This document shows positions 24,209 through 35,199 of a DNA stretch of 64,000 bases, one piece after another. The DNA comes from Asterella californica (Eukaryota > Streptophyta > Marchantiopsida > Marchantiales > Aytoniaceae), in the NCBI GenBank assembly GCA_036924285.1, contig JAYKYS010000011.1, forward strand, positions 3,348,001 through 3,412,000. The letters run 5' to 3'. Within the stretch, counting starts at the first letter, position 1. The number at the start of each line of letters is the position of its first letter. Under the pieces are notes generated by a model. That model was not told the DNA's origin. It did no database searches and was given only the letters and a program-made list of their open reading frames with translations. Made by a program: the position numbers and the translations under genes.

Positions 24209-25902
24209 GCGCAGTCTGTGACGTTCACTGGACGTCAGAGAACAAACGAACCTTGCAATGGAATTGCTGGGCTATGCGTTAGCGATTTATCAGGATCTAT
24301 CCCTTATTTTCTCTTTCCGGATTTCGACTCCATCTGGTCCCGCTACTTCCTTTCTCTTTTCGGTTTTCACAATCGACGTATAGCTATGCTAACGGATAGC
24401 AACAAAGAAGCTGAACTTTCACAGATGCTCTGTGAGGGTTAGAAGTATTGCTTAGAGCAATCAGATAACAAAATATGCAGGTAGGAAGTAGTAAAACTAC
24501 TGTATTCTGGACAGTCACACTCAAAAGTCTCAAAGTAGGATGGATCTACAGAAACAAAGCAGTTAGGATGCAGAGTAAGGAGCTTGTTGGCCGATTGCTG
24601 GACCTCCAACTTCACACATGATATCATGGACGCTGTGCGCTGGGGCCGACAAATGTTCTCTGGATGTAAAATCATCTAATCTAAATATATACGGAATGGC
24701 TACTACCGCAGGCTTGGAGGTCTCTCATCTGACGCCACATCTTGAATAACTGAGTCACAATGTCTTGAATGAGGTAGGGCATAAGTGGGGTAGATTGGAT
24801 GCTTGCATGTTTGGGATCTTTACACTTTAGTGCCGCTTTCAGGATGTTTTACCCAAGAATGGTGATGCCTCCCCAACATTTTATCGGCCTCCGCGTACGC
24901 AGTTTCCTGGTATATGCTCCTGTATGTACTTATGACGGTGGACGTGGATCGTTTCGGTACAAATGATCATATGATGAACGTGCTCGGAGATATTAACATC
25001 GCGCACGTAGAAAAACAAACACAGTTGTAAGAGAACCTATTCTTTCTTATTGATGGGTACGAGTTCTCTATTTTTGCTGACTGAAACTTTACAAGGACAT
25101 ACGTGTCTACTTCAGGTAATTGACTGTCTTTGATCTGTGTCCCTTCTGGAAGGAAATATTATCATCCACGTGGTCTACCTGGCCACCACACTAACAGGGA
25201 TATCCGCATAACATCCACCATGTTTGCAGTGTTCGAGATGAAGGGTATTGACGTTCCTCAGAAATTGCGGCAAACTCCATGCAGGATTTCATGACGGTGC
25301 GCGATGACAAAAGTACGGGAATTATCTCTCGTGAGTGAAAGTTGCACGCAGAACAACGGCGAATTCGAAAAGTTTCATGACCAAATATGATAATAAAATA
25401 CGGGCCCGACCTTCCCATGAGGGAGAACTGTCACCTGATCAGAGTCTCTCCAGCTGGAGAAAAGTCTCGTACTTGACGTTACACAATGTGTCGAAATCAA
25501 CTTTTGCTCGATAAATTACGTCGACAAACCTTTACACAGAAAGGTAACGTTCTCCACTGCACTAGCAGTTGAAATTACGTGTACCGATCAGGAAAACGGA
25601 AAACCTTGGCCTTAGATTCATGAACTGTTCATAACGGAGCCACACGACATAACAATATGTTTAGGTATTATTCACTTTAACACCGAACAATAGGTAAGGG
25701 CTGGTAGAAGTATCCACCATCTGCCACAGTTCTTGAGAACATTATATTATACAGTTATGAGATACAGCCACGACGCAAATGTCGAAAAACAACAGAGTCA
25801 AAACAATCTCAGCTGATCTGGCTATGTACAACAGAATACAAAAAGCTCCAGGAGCTAGAGAGATGTCAGCAAGTTAAATTCGGATTCTTCGAGTTCCTCC
25901 TC
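24209..25902. other. Convergent intergenic region
   Basis: Holds the 3' ends of the RPH1-like gene (plus) and the Rieske oxygenase (minus), which converge here. No further exon or repeat structure is recognised. Confidence 0.4.
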
Positions 25903-27588
25903 TTAAGGAATTCTGGCGTGATCGTAACCCTTGTAATAGAACATCTGGATCCATCCACCGAGCCACCAGCCTATGGCTGCTGAAATGACGGAAAACACAA
26001 CTGCCTTCAATCGATGAGATGGATCTGACAGCACAGCACCAGCAGCAAGAGTAGCGACAGCCAACACAAACGAGAACTTCCTGGCCAGTTGGAAGTTTTC
26101 CAGAGCTTTCCGGCAGTGTTTACAGTACTGAGTGTGGGTTGCATAACGATTGAGAAGATCTTCTTTCTTAGTTATGAGCGGTGGTAGGTTCTGATCCACC
26201 CCTGGAAACCAGCCTATCTTCTTCCCGGCATGTCTCGTCAGCCAATTTCTGAAGGCCCCGACGTAACGATCAGCTGTAGTAGGCATGAAATACGCCTTGG
26301 GCCAGGTCTCGGGCTTACCATCGACTCTGGCAGCCAAGTAGCGCTCCTGCTCGTGCAGCAAAGTCGCGTCTCCATCGAGAAGATTCAACATCAGCTGATG
26401 ATCCAACCATCTGGGGAAGAACTGCCACCAGTTGGGGCCACTGGACAGTCCGATCATGAAGTTCCGGGCATTGACGACAATGATTCGGCAGTAACCTGGT
26501 GAAGTGGGAGTGCAGTACGTGGTCGTTGCGGCCCTGGCGTTCTTGATGTTTTTCAGCTCGTACTCGTAAGCGAAACGAGCGGGAGCATGGAAGGTATGAA
26601 TGGATGGAGGCCCCGCAACTTTCTTCATCTCGGCGCTGAAGCCATGCGGACCCTCCTGCTTCACCTCCAGATCTAACCACGTCGCCTGAGACCGTTTGCC
26701 CAGTATTCCACCATTCACATCGTGATGAGCCACAGGGATGTGCGACGGGTCGCACAGGTTCTCCATACCCGTATCATAGCCGTAGGGTAAGTCCCTGAAG
26801 GTTTCCACGGCACACCAGCCTTCGCCATCGACACACGAAGTGATCGGTGGCTCGGTCTTGCTGGCGCGCTCTGCCGAGGTTTCATCCGGCCACACGAATA
26901 AAATCCCCTGCTTCACCACCACCGGCAGAGTCACAGCACTAGACTTCTTCTGGCTGCATGCCCTGGCTTCTGCGCCCTCTGCCCTCGCTTGGGGGATTCG
27001 AGCGCATGAACCATCGCCCCTGAAGCTCCATCCGTGGTATGAGCACTGCAAGCAGCCTTCTTCATCGACCCGGCCCTCTGACAGTGGGGCCAAACGATGA
27101 GGGCACGCATCGAGAACGCAGTTGTAGTTCCCGTCCTTGTCACACCAGAACACCACCTTTCGGCCCAGTACATGGAACGGATACGGTACCGCTGTATCGA
27201 AGTCCGCCACCGGAATCACCGGGTACCAGTTCGTTGCCCAGTTGAAAGATTGGGCACCAGATGGGCCGTCATCTTCCCAAGCACCGGCCTCAGCTTCTTG
27301 CTCTTGCCCCAATGATTCAGCAGCTCGAGAAATAGCCCCGACTTTCGCTCCAGCACCAGCTGCAGGTTTTCGGTCGTTCCACAGTCGTAGAATCAGGGCA
27401 ACAGTTCCGAAGGAAACGGGACTCGGATGCTTTCTTTTCTCGCCTCTTCCTCCGGATTCAAAGCTCTGATTCCGCGCTCCGACAGCAGAAAAGCCTCCAC
27501 AGTTATACGTCGAAACTCCGTTCTGTCTCGTACTCACTGCCACTCCCCCAAACGCAGCAGCAGCACCGACGGCTCGGAGGGGCTGCAT
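25903..27588 (-). CDS. Rieske-type oxygenase, PAO/PTC52/TIC55 family
   Basis: Uninterrupted 561-codon frame from ATG 27588. Residues 1-100 are Ala/Gly-rich with few acidic residues at the start, like a plastid transit peptide. The Rieske [2Fe-2S] ligands are C162-P-H164 and C182-S-Y-H185. The mononuclear iron site is N277 with D280, H283 and H288. A C489-K-H-C492 motif and a C-terminal hydrophobic pair (about 505-550) follow, as in plastid envelope/thylakoid members of this family. Relatives oxygenate chlorophyll breakdown products (pheophorbide a oxygenase), protochlorophyllide (PTC52) or phyllobilins (TIC55), with ferredoxin as electron donor and the CxxC as a possible redox switch. Which substrate applies cannot be told by eye. 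The lack of introns is unusual beside its intron-rich neighbours and may reflect retroposition or ancestral intron loss. Confidence 0.92.
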   Translation of the reverse strand: MQPLRAVGAAAAFGGVAVSTRQNGVSTYNCGGFSAVGARNQSFESGGRGEKRKHPSPVSFGTVALILRLWNDRKPAAGAGAKVGAISRAAESLGQEQEAEAGAWEDDGPSGAQSFNWATNWYPVIPVADFDTAVPYPFHVLGRKVVFWCDKDGNYNCVLDACPHRLAPLSEGRVDEEGCLQCSYHGWSFRGDGSCARIPQARAEGAEARACSQKKSSAVTLPVVVKQGILFVWPDETSAERASKTEPPITSCVDGEGWCAVETFRDLPYGYDTGMENLCDPSHIPVAHHDVNGGILGKRSQATWLDLEVKQEGPHGFSAEMKKVAGPPSIHTFHAPARFAYEYELKNIKNARAATTTYCTPTSPGYCRIIVVNARNFMIGLSSGPNWWQFFPRWLDHQLMLNLLDGDATLLHEQERYLAARVDGKPETWPKAYFMPTTADRYVGAFRNWLTRHAGKKIGWFPGVDQNLPPLITKKEDLLNRYATHTQYCKHCRKALENFQLARKFSFVLAVATLAAGAVLSDPSHRLKAVVFSVISAAIGWWLGGWIQMFYYKGYDHARIP

Positions 27589-30047
27589 TTGCGCAAATGA
27601 AAACCTCCAGCGCGTTGATGTAAAAGTCAGCTCAGATCAAATAGAGTTTCATTCCACGGAGGGAGGGACACTCGGCGCTGGAAACCTGGAAAGCTGGCTT
27701 ACAAAGACTCGCCCAGCGGAAGAAGATCAAAGACAGGCGCATGAGAAGTGCTCGTGGCATCCAGTATGGTGTACGCAAACCACAAATAGAGGAGCACATT
27801 TGCTCCACCACTGGAACTGACGTGGATCTAAAGCCAGAGGCTTCTATTGGAGGTTTGTTCTTTAAGGTTTCAGTTTGACCTCACTCGGTTTACTCCTCTA
27901 GAGTTGTCTTCAGCCCATTTTCGCTAGGTCAGACAAATGGGACACCGTATATTGGAAGGAACAGGAGTCAACCTCATGGCAAGATTAGCAGGAACAATCG
28001 TTATTGTTATTGACCTGCCTGCCTGCTCACGATCGTTCGTGATGCAGTCTCCTCAACTCATCATGTCCACGTTCGATCGGACTTCTCGCGGCGAGTATTG
28101 AGAACCTTTCTGCCGTGTATGACGTTTGGACGACTGTGCTTTACGTTATTATCGATGTCATCCTCATAGTTGAGAGAAGAACTGTGCGCTCGAGACAAAC
28201 AGATAAGTTGAGCAAAGCGAAAGATCACCTGATTAACGAGGGAATGGCGCGTAGGTGCGGGAGGATTGAGGAACCTCTTCGTCAGCAAATGAAGTGTCAG
28301 ACAAGAGATTGTGCATACTGTTCTTACTTTGCATGGGAATGACGAGCGACATGTATGCTTTTACTTCAGCTGAAGTACTGTATATCTGATACCATTGCGT
28401 GATTATGCCCCGTTAGCAGTCTCGTTTTGCTGTCCCGATCCATGGCTGTCTCCTCGTTTCCACCGCGTTGGGGATTTGGATAACCTTCCTCGTCTTGAAA
28501 TGTCCAGCGCGGAAGTATTCTAGTACTGCACCCTACACAAGGCGAAATATAAGTAGTAGAAAATAACGAAACAGACGAGTGGAAAGAACACCAAACAAAA
28601 GAGAGAGAAAAATAAGATAATCCTCTAGTAACATTAACTATGCACCTTCTCAAGTAATGAGGCACGAGCTCCCTTTAGCGGAGTCGCATACGTACCACCG
28701 CTCCTAAAAGACGAAGAAAGCGAATATAAGCATGTCTCCATCCATGAGTCGGTCCTCAGTGCTCTATCCTATGCTTAGGAGTCGGGCCCGATTAAGTCTC
28801 GGATCAGACCCAACCGTTTCGGATGGTTCGGTTGAAATCGAGGTCCACTCGAAAATGGTTTTGTTCAAATTATTTTAAACATTTGGATTTCCAAACGATT
28901 CGATTTCTCACATGAATGGTTTTAAATTCGCAAAGCAGACGTCTTCTAGTTCCATAGTTAACATAATTTCATGCTTTCTTAATAATGATTTTAATATGAT
29001 GAGTATGCTTTTAATAATTATTTTTAACTGTAAATGAGATATTGTAATATCATGTGTCAAAATTAAATAAATCTAAAAGATTTATTCATACAAATTCATT
29101 GATAATGCACTTCAATATTCTTTTATCGGTTCAATCATAAATCATTTAGTTCGGTTGAAGCGTTTTAAAAATTATTCGCTTCAAAAACAGTTAGATTCTT
29201 TCGTGCACCTACCGCTTTGTTGCGTCAATGGAAGTTCTTGCTCAGTAGGTCACGAAACTCACAACATTCACTTGCAAACCACAATCACATGTTAGCGTTC
29301 ATGCACTCTTATCTTTATCTCGTTTGATCTAGACCGGAGCCAGACCATCTCCCTAACTCTCAAGCTCAACATTCCTGAAGTCTCGACCTAAATCTGGCTA
29401 GGTCGGTCCCAAAACATAAACAAGTCACAACATGACTAGGGGCAGACTTCTCATAAAGTCCAAGGTCTATTAAACGATGTCTTCAACACACGTAGCAGTC
29501 CAATCGTCCGTGATGTCCGTCTGGGTCCAAGCTCTCGAACGGTGGTCTAACCCGCCGTCTCATTCCCTAGTCTTGCCCCAGCCCTTGGATCGTTCCTAAG
29601 TCCAGACGTCCAAGTCTAGACCGGAACACGCTTTGGTACTGATCCAACCATCACCTCATGCCTTAGAGTTCGCCGTCAAACTCTGGGGTCAGGTGACTCA
29701 TTCTAGCCCACCCAGGCATCGAGCCTCTCTCATATATACTTCTAGAGGCGGCGGCCTCGTCCTCCTCTTTGATCCTTGAAAATTATATCACAACTCGATC
29801 ACAAAATTGGTCATAATTTTTAGCTCCGAAATCAGTTAGAGGAATTCAGCATATCACTAGAAAGCTCTCACCGAGACTTTTTCAATGATACTTTAGTCGC
29901 CTCGAGATCTTACAAAGAGCTCCGTCCAGGACATAAAACATCGCTGGAGCTCCAACACTTAACAGTTTTTCTGAGAAACTATGGTTCAGCCGCATACTAT
30001 GACCCTGTGGTTTGGACCAGCGTCTAGACCCACATCTCGAATCCACT

Positions 30048-30082
30048 TCTCATACTTACATTATATAAGTGTAAGTATGAGA
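30048..30082. repeat. 13-bp hairpin
   Basis: tctcatacttaca (30048-30060) and its exact reverse complement (30070-30082) around a 9-nt AT-rich loop. Confidence 0.75.
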
Positions 30083-31569
30083 CTTCCCATAAAGTCCATG
30101 GTCCTCAACAGTGCCTCCAGCACACCTAGTTCTGGTGTTTATTAACTACCCCACCACGGTAATCTGCAAATAACTAGTATCCGGATCTCCTCTAATTGTA
30201 TCTCATCTCTATGCTATCTTCTTGTTTTGAGTTGCAGTCTTCCAGAAAATTCTCGCTGTGAAAATATGAAATAACCTATCTATCTTTTGTTCTTCCTTCC
30301 AGCCTCCTTCTCTCTCTCAAGCTCTCTTATCTTGTGATTTCTCTCCTCGTGAATTCTCTCTTCTTGCCTTATGTCCGCTCTCTGTCTTTTTTCTTTCTCT
30401 CTCTATACCCCACGTCGGCTTTAACTCCATATCAAAGCTTCTTTGACTTTTTCGGCTTTTCTCGGTGGCATTACTTACTCAAACACCATGCTCATAACTG
30501 GTTCGTCAAGTTTTATCATTACCAGTTTTATAATATTTATTACACTTATCGTGCTCTTCGGCTGTATGAAGCGCAAAGTTGAGTTGACTTGAGCAGTATT
30601 TTAGTCGAATGTAATAAGAGACTCACATGATGAAACTAGTCGCACATCTAATAATAATAATCTCTAAACGGATTTTATATTGTCCATGTGAGTCTAACAT
30701 CTATCTAACCCAGAAAAATAAAAGAGTTTGGATCCGGATAAATCATTAACACAAAGTCCCACAGTTCCATTGTAGCGTAATAGCATAACTATACGTCGTC
30801 GATTATGAAGAAACAGAAAGGAATAATGAAGAATTTTTGTCGTGTAACGAATGGTTAAATGACGGACGGGTAGACATAGAGGCTGCGAAAAGTGAAACTT
30901 TTTTGTGAAAAAACGGAAAAGAAATGATGGGAAAACTTTTGTCGAGTAATGAATGGCTAAATGACGGAGAACGGACGGAGCACATTGAGTTTAGATCGTA
31001 GCTGCTTGCTGAACCTGATGCGCTATGAGACTTGTTGTTATTTTCTCAACCTCATGCGCTATAGGACTCGCCTGATCTACTGATCGCCTGATTTGTTTTC
31101 TATGAAAATGGAAGTTGAAAAAACCAGTAGCGTGCCTGGTAGAGAAATCATTGATCATACACATACAGCAACGATGACATTTCATCTTGCTCTCACGAAG
31201 AAAATGATCCAATTTCTTCAAATTGCTGCTCACAACATGCAAGCACATCGTGAGTAGCATTTGGGAATGAATAAGCAACAAACATATACTTGTCATGTTT
31301 ACATAACAAAATTTGATTTTACTAAGGAGTAAAATAGTTGGAAGATTATTTACTATCACATCAGTCTTATTTACAATAATAGATCTGAGGAGAATTATAA
31401 GAGTAGTGGTTTATTTGCATGTTACACTTCAAGTGATATTGAGGCATGATTAACAATGACGTATGTATTGACCAATTTTATTCTAGACATATAATACGTT
31501 GAAACGTAGTCTAGATATGCAAATGGCCTTTTATTATGTATTAACTTAGTTTAATATCTAACCTTTAAA

Positions 31570-31611
31570 GTACATTTATACTTGAGTATTCATACTCAAG
31601 TATAAATGTAC
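31570..31611. repeat. Perfect 19-bp hairpin
   Basis: Arms 31570-31588 and 31593-31611 are exact reverse complements around TTCA. A further copy of acttgagtatgaatac follows directly, so the same motif occurs three times in ~60 bp. Confidence 0.85.
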
Positions 31612-32824
31612 TTGAGTATGAATACATACACTATAACTATATTGCTTTAAGATAGCAGTATAGTTCATAGTAATTTACAATTCAAATCAGCAGCCAAACA
31701 GATTAATCCATACAGTGGAAGAAGTAAACAAGACTTTTCATTGTTCTCTACTTTTATTGTTTTGTATTGTATGACATTTCATCAACATTCACTGTTTGAA
31801 ATCAGTGGACTCACATGATAACAAATCATTTAAGACTAGATTTAAGTAGAAGCAGTAAACATTGCTATAAAGACTACAGATGGAACACAAAAGAACTATT
31901 AAGGTAGTTATTCATGTATTAGAACTCATCACAAACGCATTTCACATTCTTTTCGAAGGTACAGTTTTGGACATAGATACTAGATATTTGTTGGTAAGAA
32001 GAGTTAGTAGAAGACGCACTTATCATTGTAAGATAGATCCATGGTAAGAGTTGAAATTTTCTTTAATCATCACTTGAATATTTGAAGTATTAGTTTATCC
32101 ACCTCTCAAATTAGTTGAAGATTAAGATAAAGTAAACAAGTTCAACGTATCTTTCACACTAACACTATCTTTCTCTCTCTTATATTGTTGTAATTTACAT
32201 AACTATAAAGAGTAGTCCATAAATTTAGTTTTTATTTCAATAATAATTAAATGGAACCTTGATATTACAAATTGCAAATTAAATGATAATGATATAGTAT
32301 CAATTATTTAAGCTTTTGTTTGAACTAAAATGGTGTATTCATTTCCTTAAAGTTTGTTTGAAAGAAGTTCTTACCTTCAACACGTAAATTACTTCTATTT
32401 TTTGACACCTCCCCTTCATGTTATGATAGAGGTAATGATACACCTTTTTAATTTGATCTCAAATATTGTAACTCTCCAACTCAATTTGGAAACAATCCTA
32501 TATCTTGTAATATAACAAAGAAAACTAATGTAGATGAGAGAATACTATGCAATAAACACGAGTAAAGGATTGCAACCGATAAAAGTTACAATTCATTATG
32601 ATGTGATATCAGTAACATGAATTAACTAAAAAAGAAAACTGCCATTAAAATCAATCTATAATATATAATGCTTTGAGTTCCATTGTCTAAAATACCATAT
32701 CATTTTATAAATTTTGACTTAAATAATGTATTAGGTAAAATTTTGATTTTTTTGAAATAACATCTTTGGGAAATTTTGTGACTCTGCTGCGACCCTCAGT
32801 CTCAAGATTAGGCGTAGACGCAAA

Positions 32825-32850
32825 CAACAGAACCCTAGTGGGTTCTGTTG
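32825..32850. repeat. 11-bp hairpin
   Basis: caacagaaccc (32825-32835) and gggttctgttg (32840-32850) around TAGT. A GC-containing stem in otherwise AT-rich DNA. Confidence 0.75.
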
Positions 32851-33479
32851 CATATATTAGGTAAACTAGCTACATATCTTGAATGAAATCTAGTGCTTCA
32901 CTCTTTTTGGACATTGTAAACCAACGGCTGGAATACGGTGCAAGAATCTTCATCTGCATTTTTTCTTTCAATAAATTCATAAGCTTGGGTAGATGAGCCC
33001 TAGGTACATGGATTGACCTAAAGTCTCAAGGAGCATGTGTCATTGTAAAGAGGATCATTGGAGCTACTACGCTCTAATCCGCACACTCTATCTCTAAAGC
33101 TTAAAAAGATAACTTTTTCCATGCCTACTCAACATTTCTCTAAACTCTCTCTCTTCAACAGGAAGGAGAAAATCTATAGACCCTACCTTTAACCCCTTGA
33201 GCGTAGCTCCAATAAACTTGTGACCCACTTGGCAAGGATCCCTTAAGCTCTTCTCCTTTGAAGCTTGTTGAACTTGATGGTTGGAGTCACCAAGTAAAGG
33301 TTGAGCTTAACCTTTCTATCCACTATTTTGTACTTTGTTTCAATCCTGACTTCAAGTTTCTGAACTACCTCTATGATTGAGTATAGCTCTCTAGAGTTTA
33401 TCTCCACAAGTTGATTTTCACTCCACTCCCAATCTTGGTAAGCTACTCCAAAGGATCCTCTAATCCCATCTCCATGTAA

Positions 33480-35170
33480 ACACCCGCTATTCTATCCTCC
33501 TCGTCAAACACACTCATTTTTTTGAGGTCTAATTTCAACTCTTTCGCAACTTTCCGCTCCCACTTTTGTAGACCAGCAAGTTGTGTATATAAAACAAAAT
33601 CCACTATAAGAAAATCTCACAACTCTTGTACAACATTTTTCTCTACTAGCGAGAGTACCTTCTTTTGTGAATCGAGTACCACTATACCCTCGCTCTATAA
33701 TGATCTTATGCAAAAATCCTTGAACTCTTCAATGACTCTAGGTAGAGAACCACTCCGCAGTACTCCCGACTGCGCTCATGGTTAAGAGGTATAGTAAAAA
33801 ACTGCACTGCTCTCTTATCATCTCGACTTCTAACTCGAGCATAAATGGATCCATCATCCAACACATTGGTCTCCATCCTTACAACCATAATGTATGGTTG
33901 TCCAAGAATCACCGGATACGAAGTAATGTCTTGAACAAAAAAGTTTTATTTTGTGACTACATCTCCAATCTTCACCTTTACATCCGAGTAAGCGTCATAG
34001 AGTTCTTCCCGTACTGTTATTCACTGCTTGGATCATCCAACCATGCTCTATGTTAATGGGTCACTTCCCTCGCTTGTAGACATCCTTAGTTAATCTCAGA
34101 TCCATGATCAATGAGAGCAACCATCGGATATGCCAGATCTCCTACCTTCACCAAGATCCGTAGTAGCTCTAGTCCAATGTCCCCTAGTATAGTGACTGGA
34201 AATCCTATCATCTTCCTCATCTTCGTCTACAGCAAATCGAACCTTGTGATTTATGCAACATTCAGATAACTCTAACTCCTATTCCTTCATTATTCTCGTG
34301 TCTAGAGCATTAGTCATAGCAGTCTCTTATGACAACTGCCTCTTTTGCTTGATGATATCAATAATGACATCATGAAACTCTTTCTTTGCTATTCCAGTGA
34401 TCTCTCGTAGAGTAAACTCAATCTTTGCATTGAGCACTCTCTCTTCAAACACTCCATTCAAATATGTAACTACTTCAATATCTGACTACATCTTGTAGGT
34501 AGAAAGCTTATCTTTCTTACTCTTTTCTAATCTCTCTGAGGTAGATGGTGAGACTTCCTCCATAGTCTCTTCTCGCACCGGTGTAGTATCTTGTCGAGGT
34601 TTCTCTCCTCATAATTGTCTCTTAGGAGTACTTCTCTCCTCATTATGACAAGCATCCTCTCTCATAGACTTCTCTTCCATGAGAGCCTCATGGTGGCTCT
34701 TGGTTAAGTAAGCATGTACAGAAATTATACCTACTGGATCACTCCATCCTGTAGCACCTCCGATTGTCGTGGTCACCTTGAGTAACTCGTCCCTTGTCGT
34801 TTTTCCTTTCTCCATTTTTCACAACATGACTCTATACTTCACTCGCCTCTACTTGCTTCTCAAAAGTACTATCTCTATCTTTCTCCACCTCAACCTCATA
34901 AGTAGCAGCCTCAACTGATGCCTTAGCATGTCGTGCAAGATAATCCTCTAAAACTTATAGCTCAAACATATTGATCATCTCTCTCTCTGATACTTTACTC
35001 AACTCCATCTCTCGAGAATAGTACTTTAGGTACTTGGAGACGTTATTCCCCTCAAACTGGTATAGCAAACCCATAACATTAGTGTCAATTAGTCTTTGAA
35101 CGTGTCTCAATTAAATTTGAGAAGTAGTCATCCACACTTGATGACTAGACTCGTTGATCTATGTGGTGTC
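33480..35170 (-). mobile_element. Ty3/gypsy gag-protease remnant
   Basis: Read on the minus strand from about 35.1 kb, a gag-like segment appears (DTNVMGLLYQFEGNNVSKYL, then charged helical sequence), broken by stops. Nearer 34.1 kb comes ALIDHGSEIN, an aspartic-protease active-site block with Asp-His-Gly, then an ILGQPYI block and RMETNVLDDGSIYARVRSRD at 33.9-33.7 kb. This order (gag, then retropepsin DxG and a hydrophobic-ILG motif) is that of plant Ty3/gypsy polyproteins. Multiple stops and frameshifts make it dead. Reverse transcriptase and integrase are not visible, and no LTR pair was found around it. Confidence 0.7.
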
Positions 35171-35199
35171 CACAATTTACAAGATTGGAGATTTTTTGA

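Larger units (their letters stand above)
27589..33400. other. AT-rich repeat desert, no gene recognised
   Basis: The first few hundred bases hold the Rieske gene's upstream region. 28.75-30.15 kb looks like old repeat DNA: cagacttctcataaagtcc at 29.44 kb and gagacttcccataaagtcc at 30.08 kb start two ~50-bp similar segments. From 30.2 to 33.4 kb the DNA is very AT-rich with hairpins (30048-30082, 31570-31611, 32825-32850) and no exon-like frame. Confidence 0.4.

Noticed and set aside
26230..27469. Long frames opposite the Rieske oxygenase
   Set aside because: They lie wholly antisense to a well-supported 561-codon gene, and no domain is seen.
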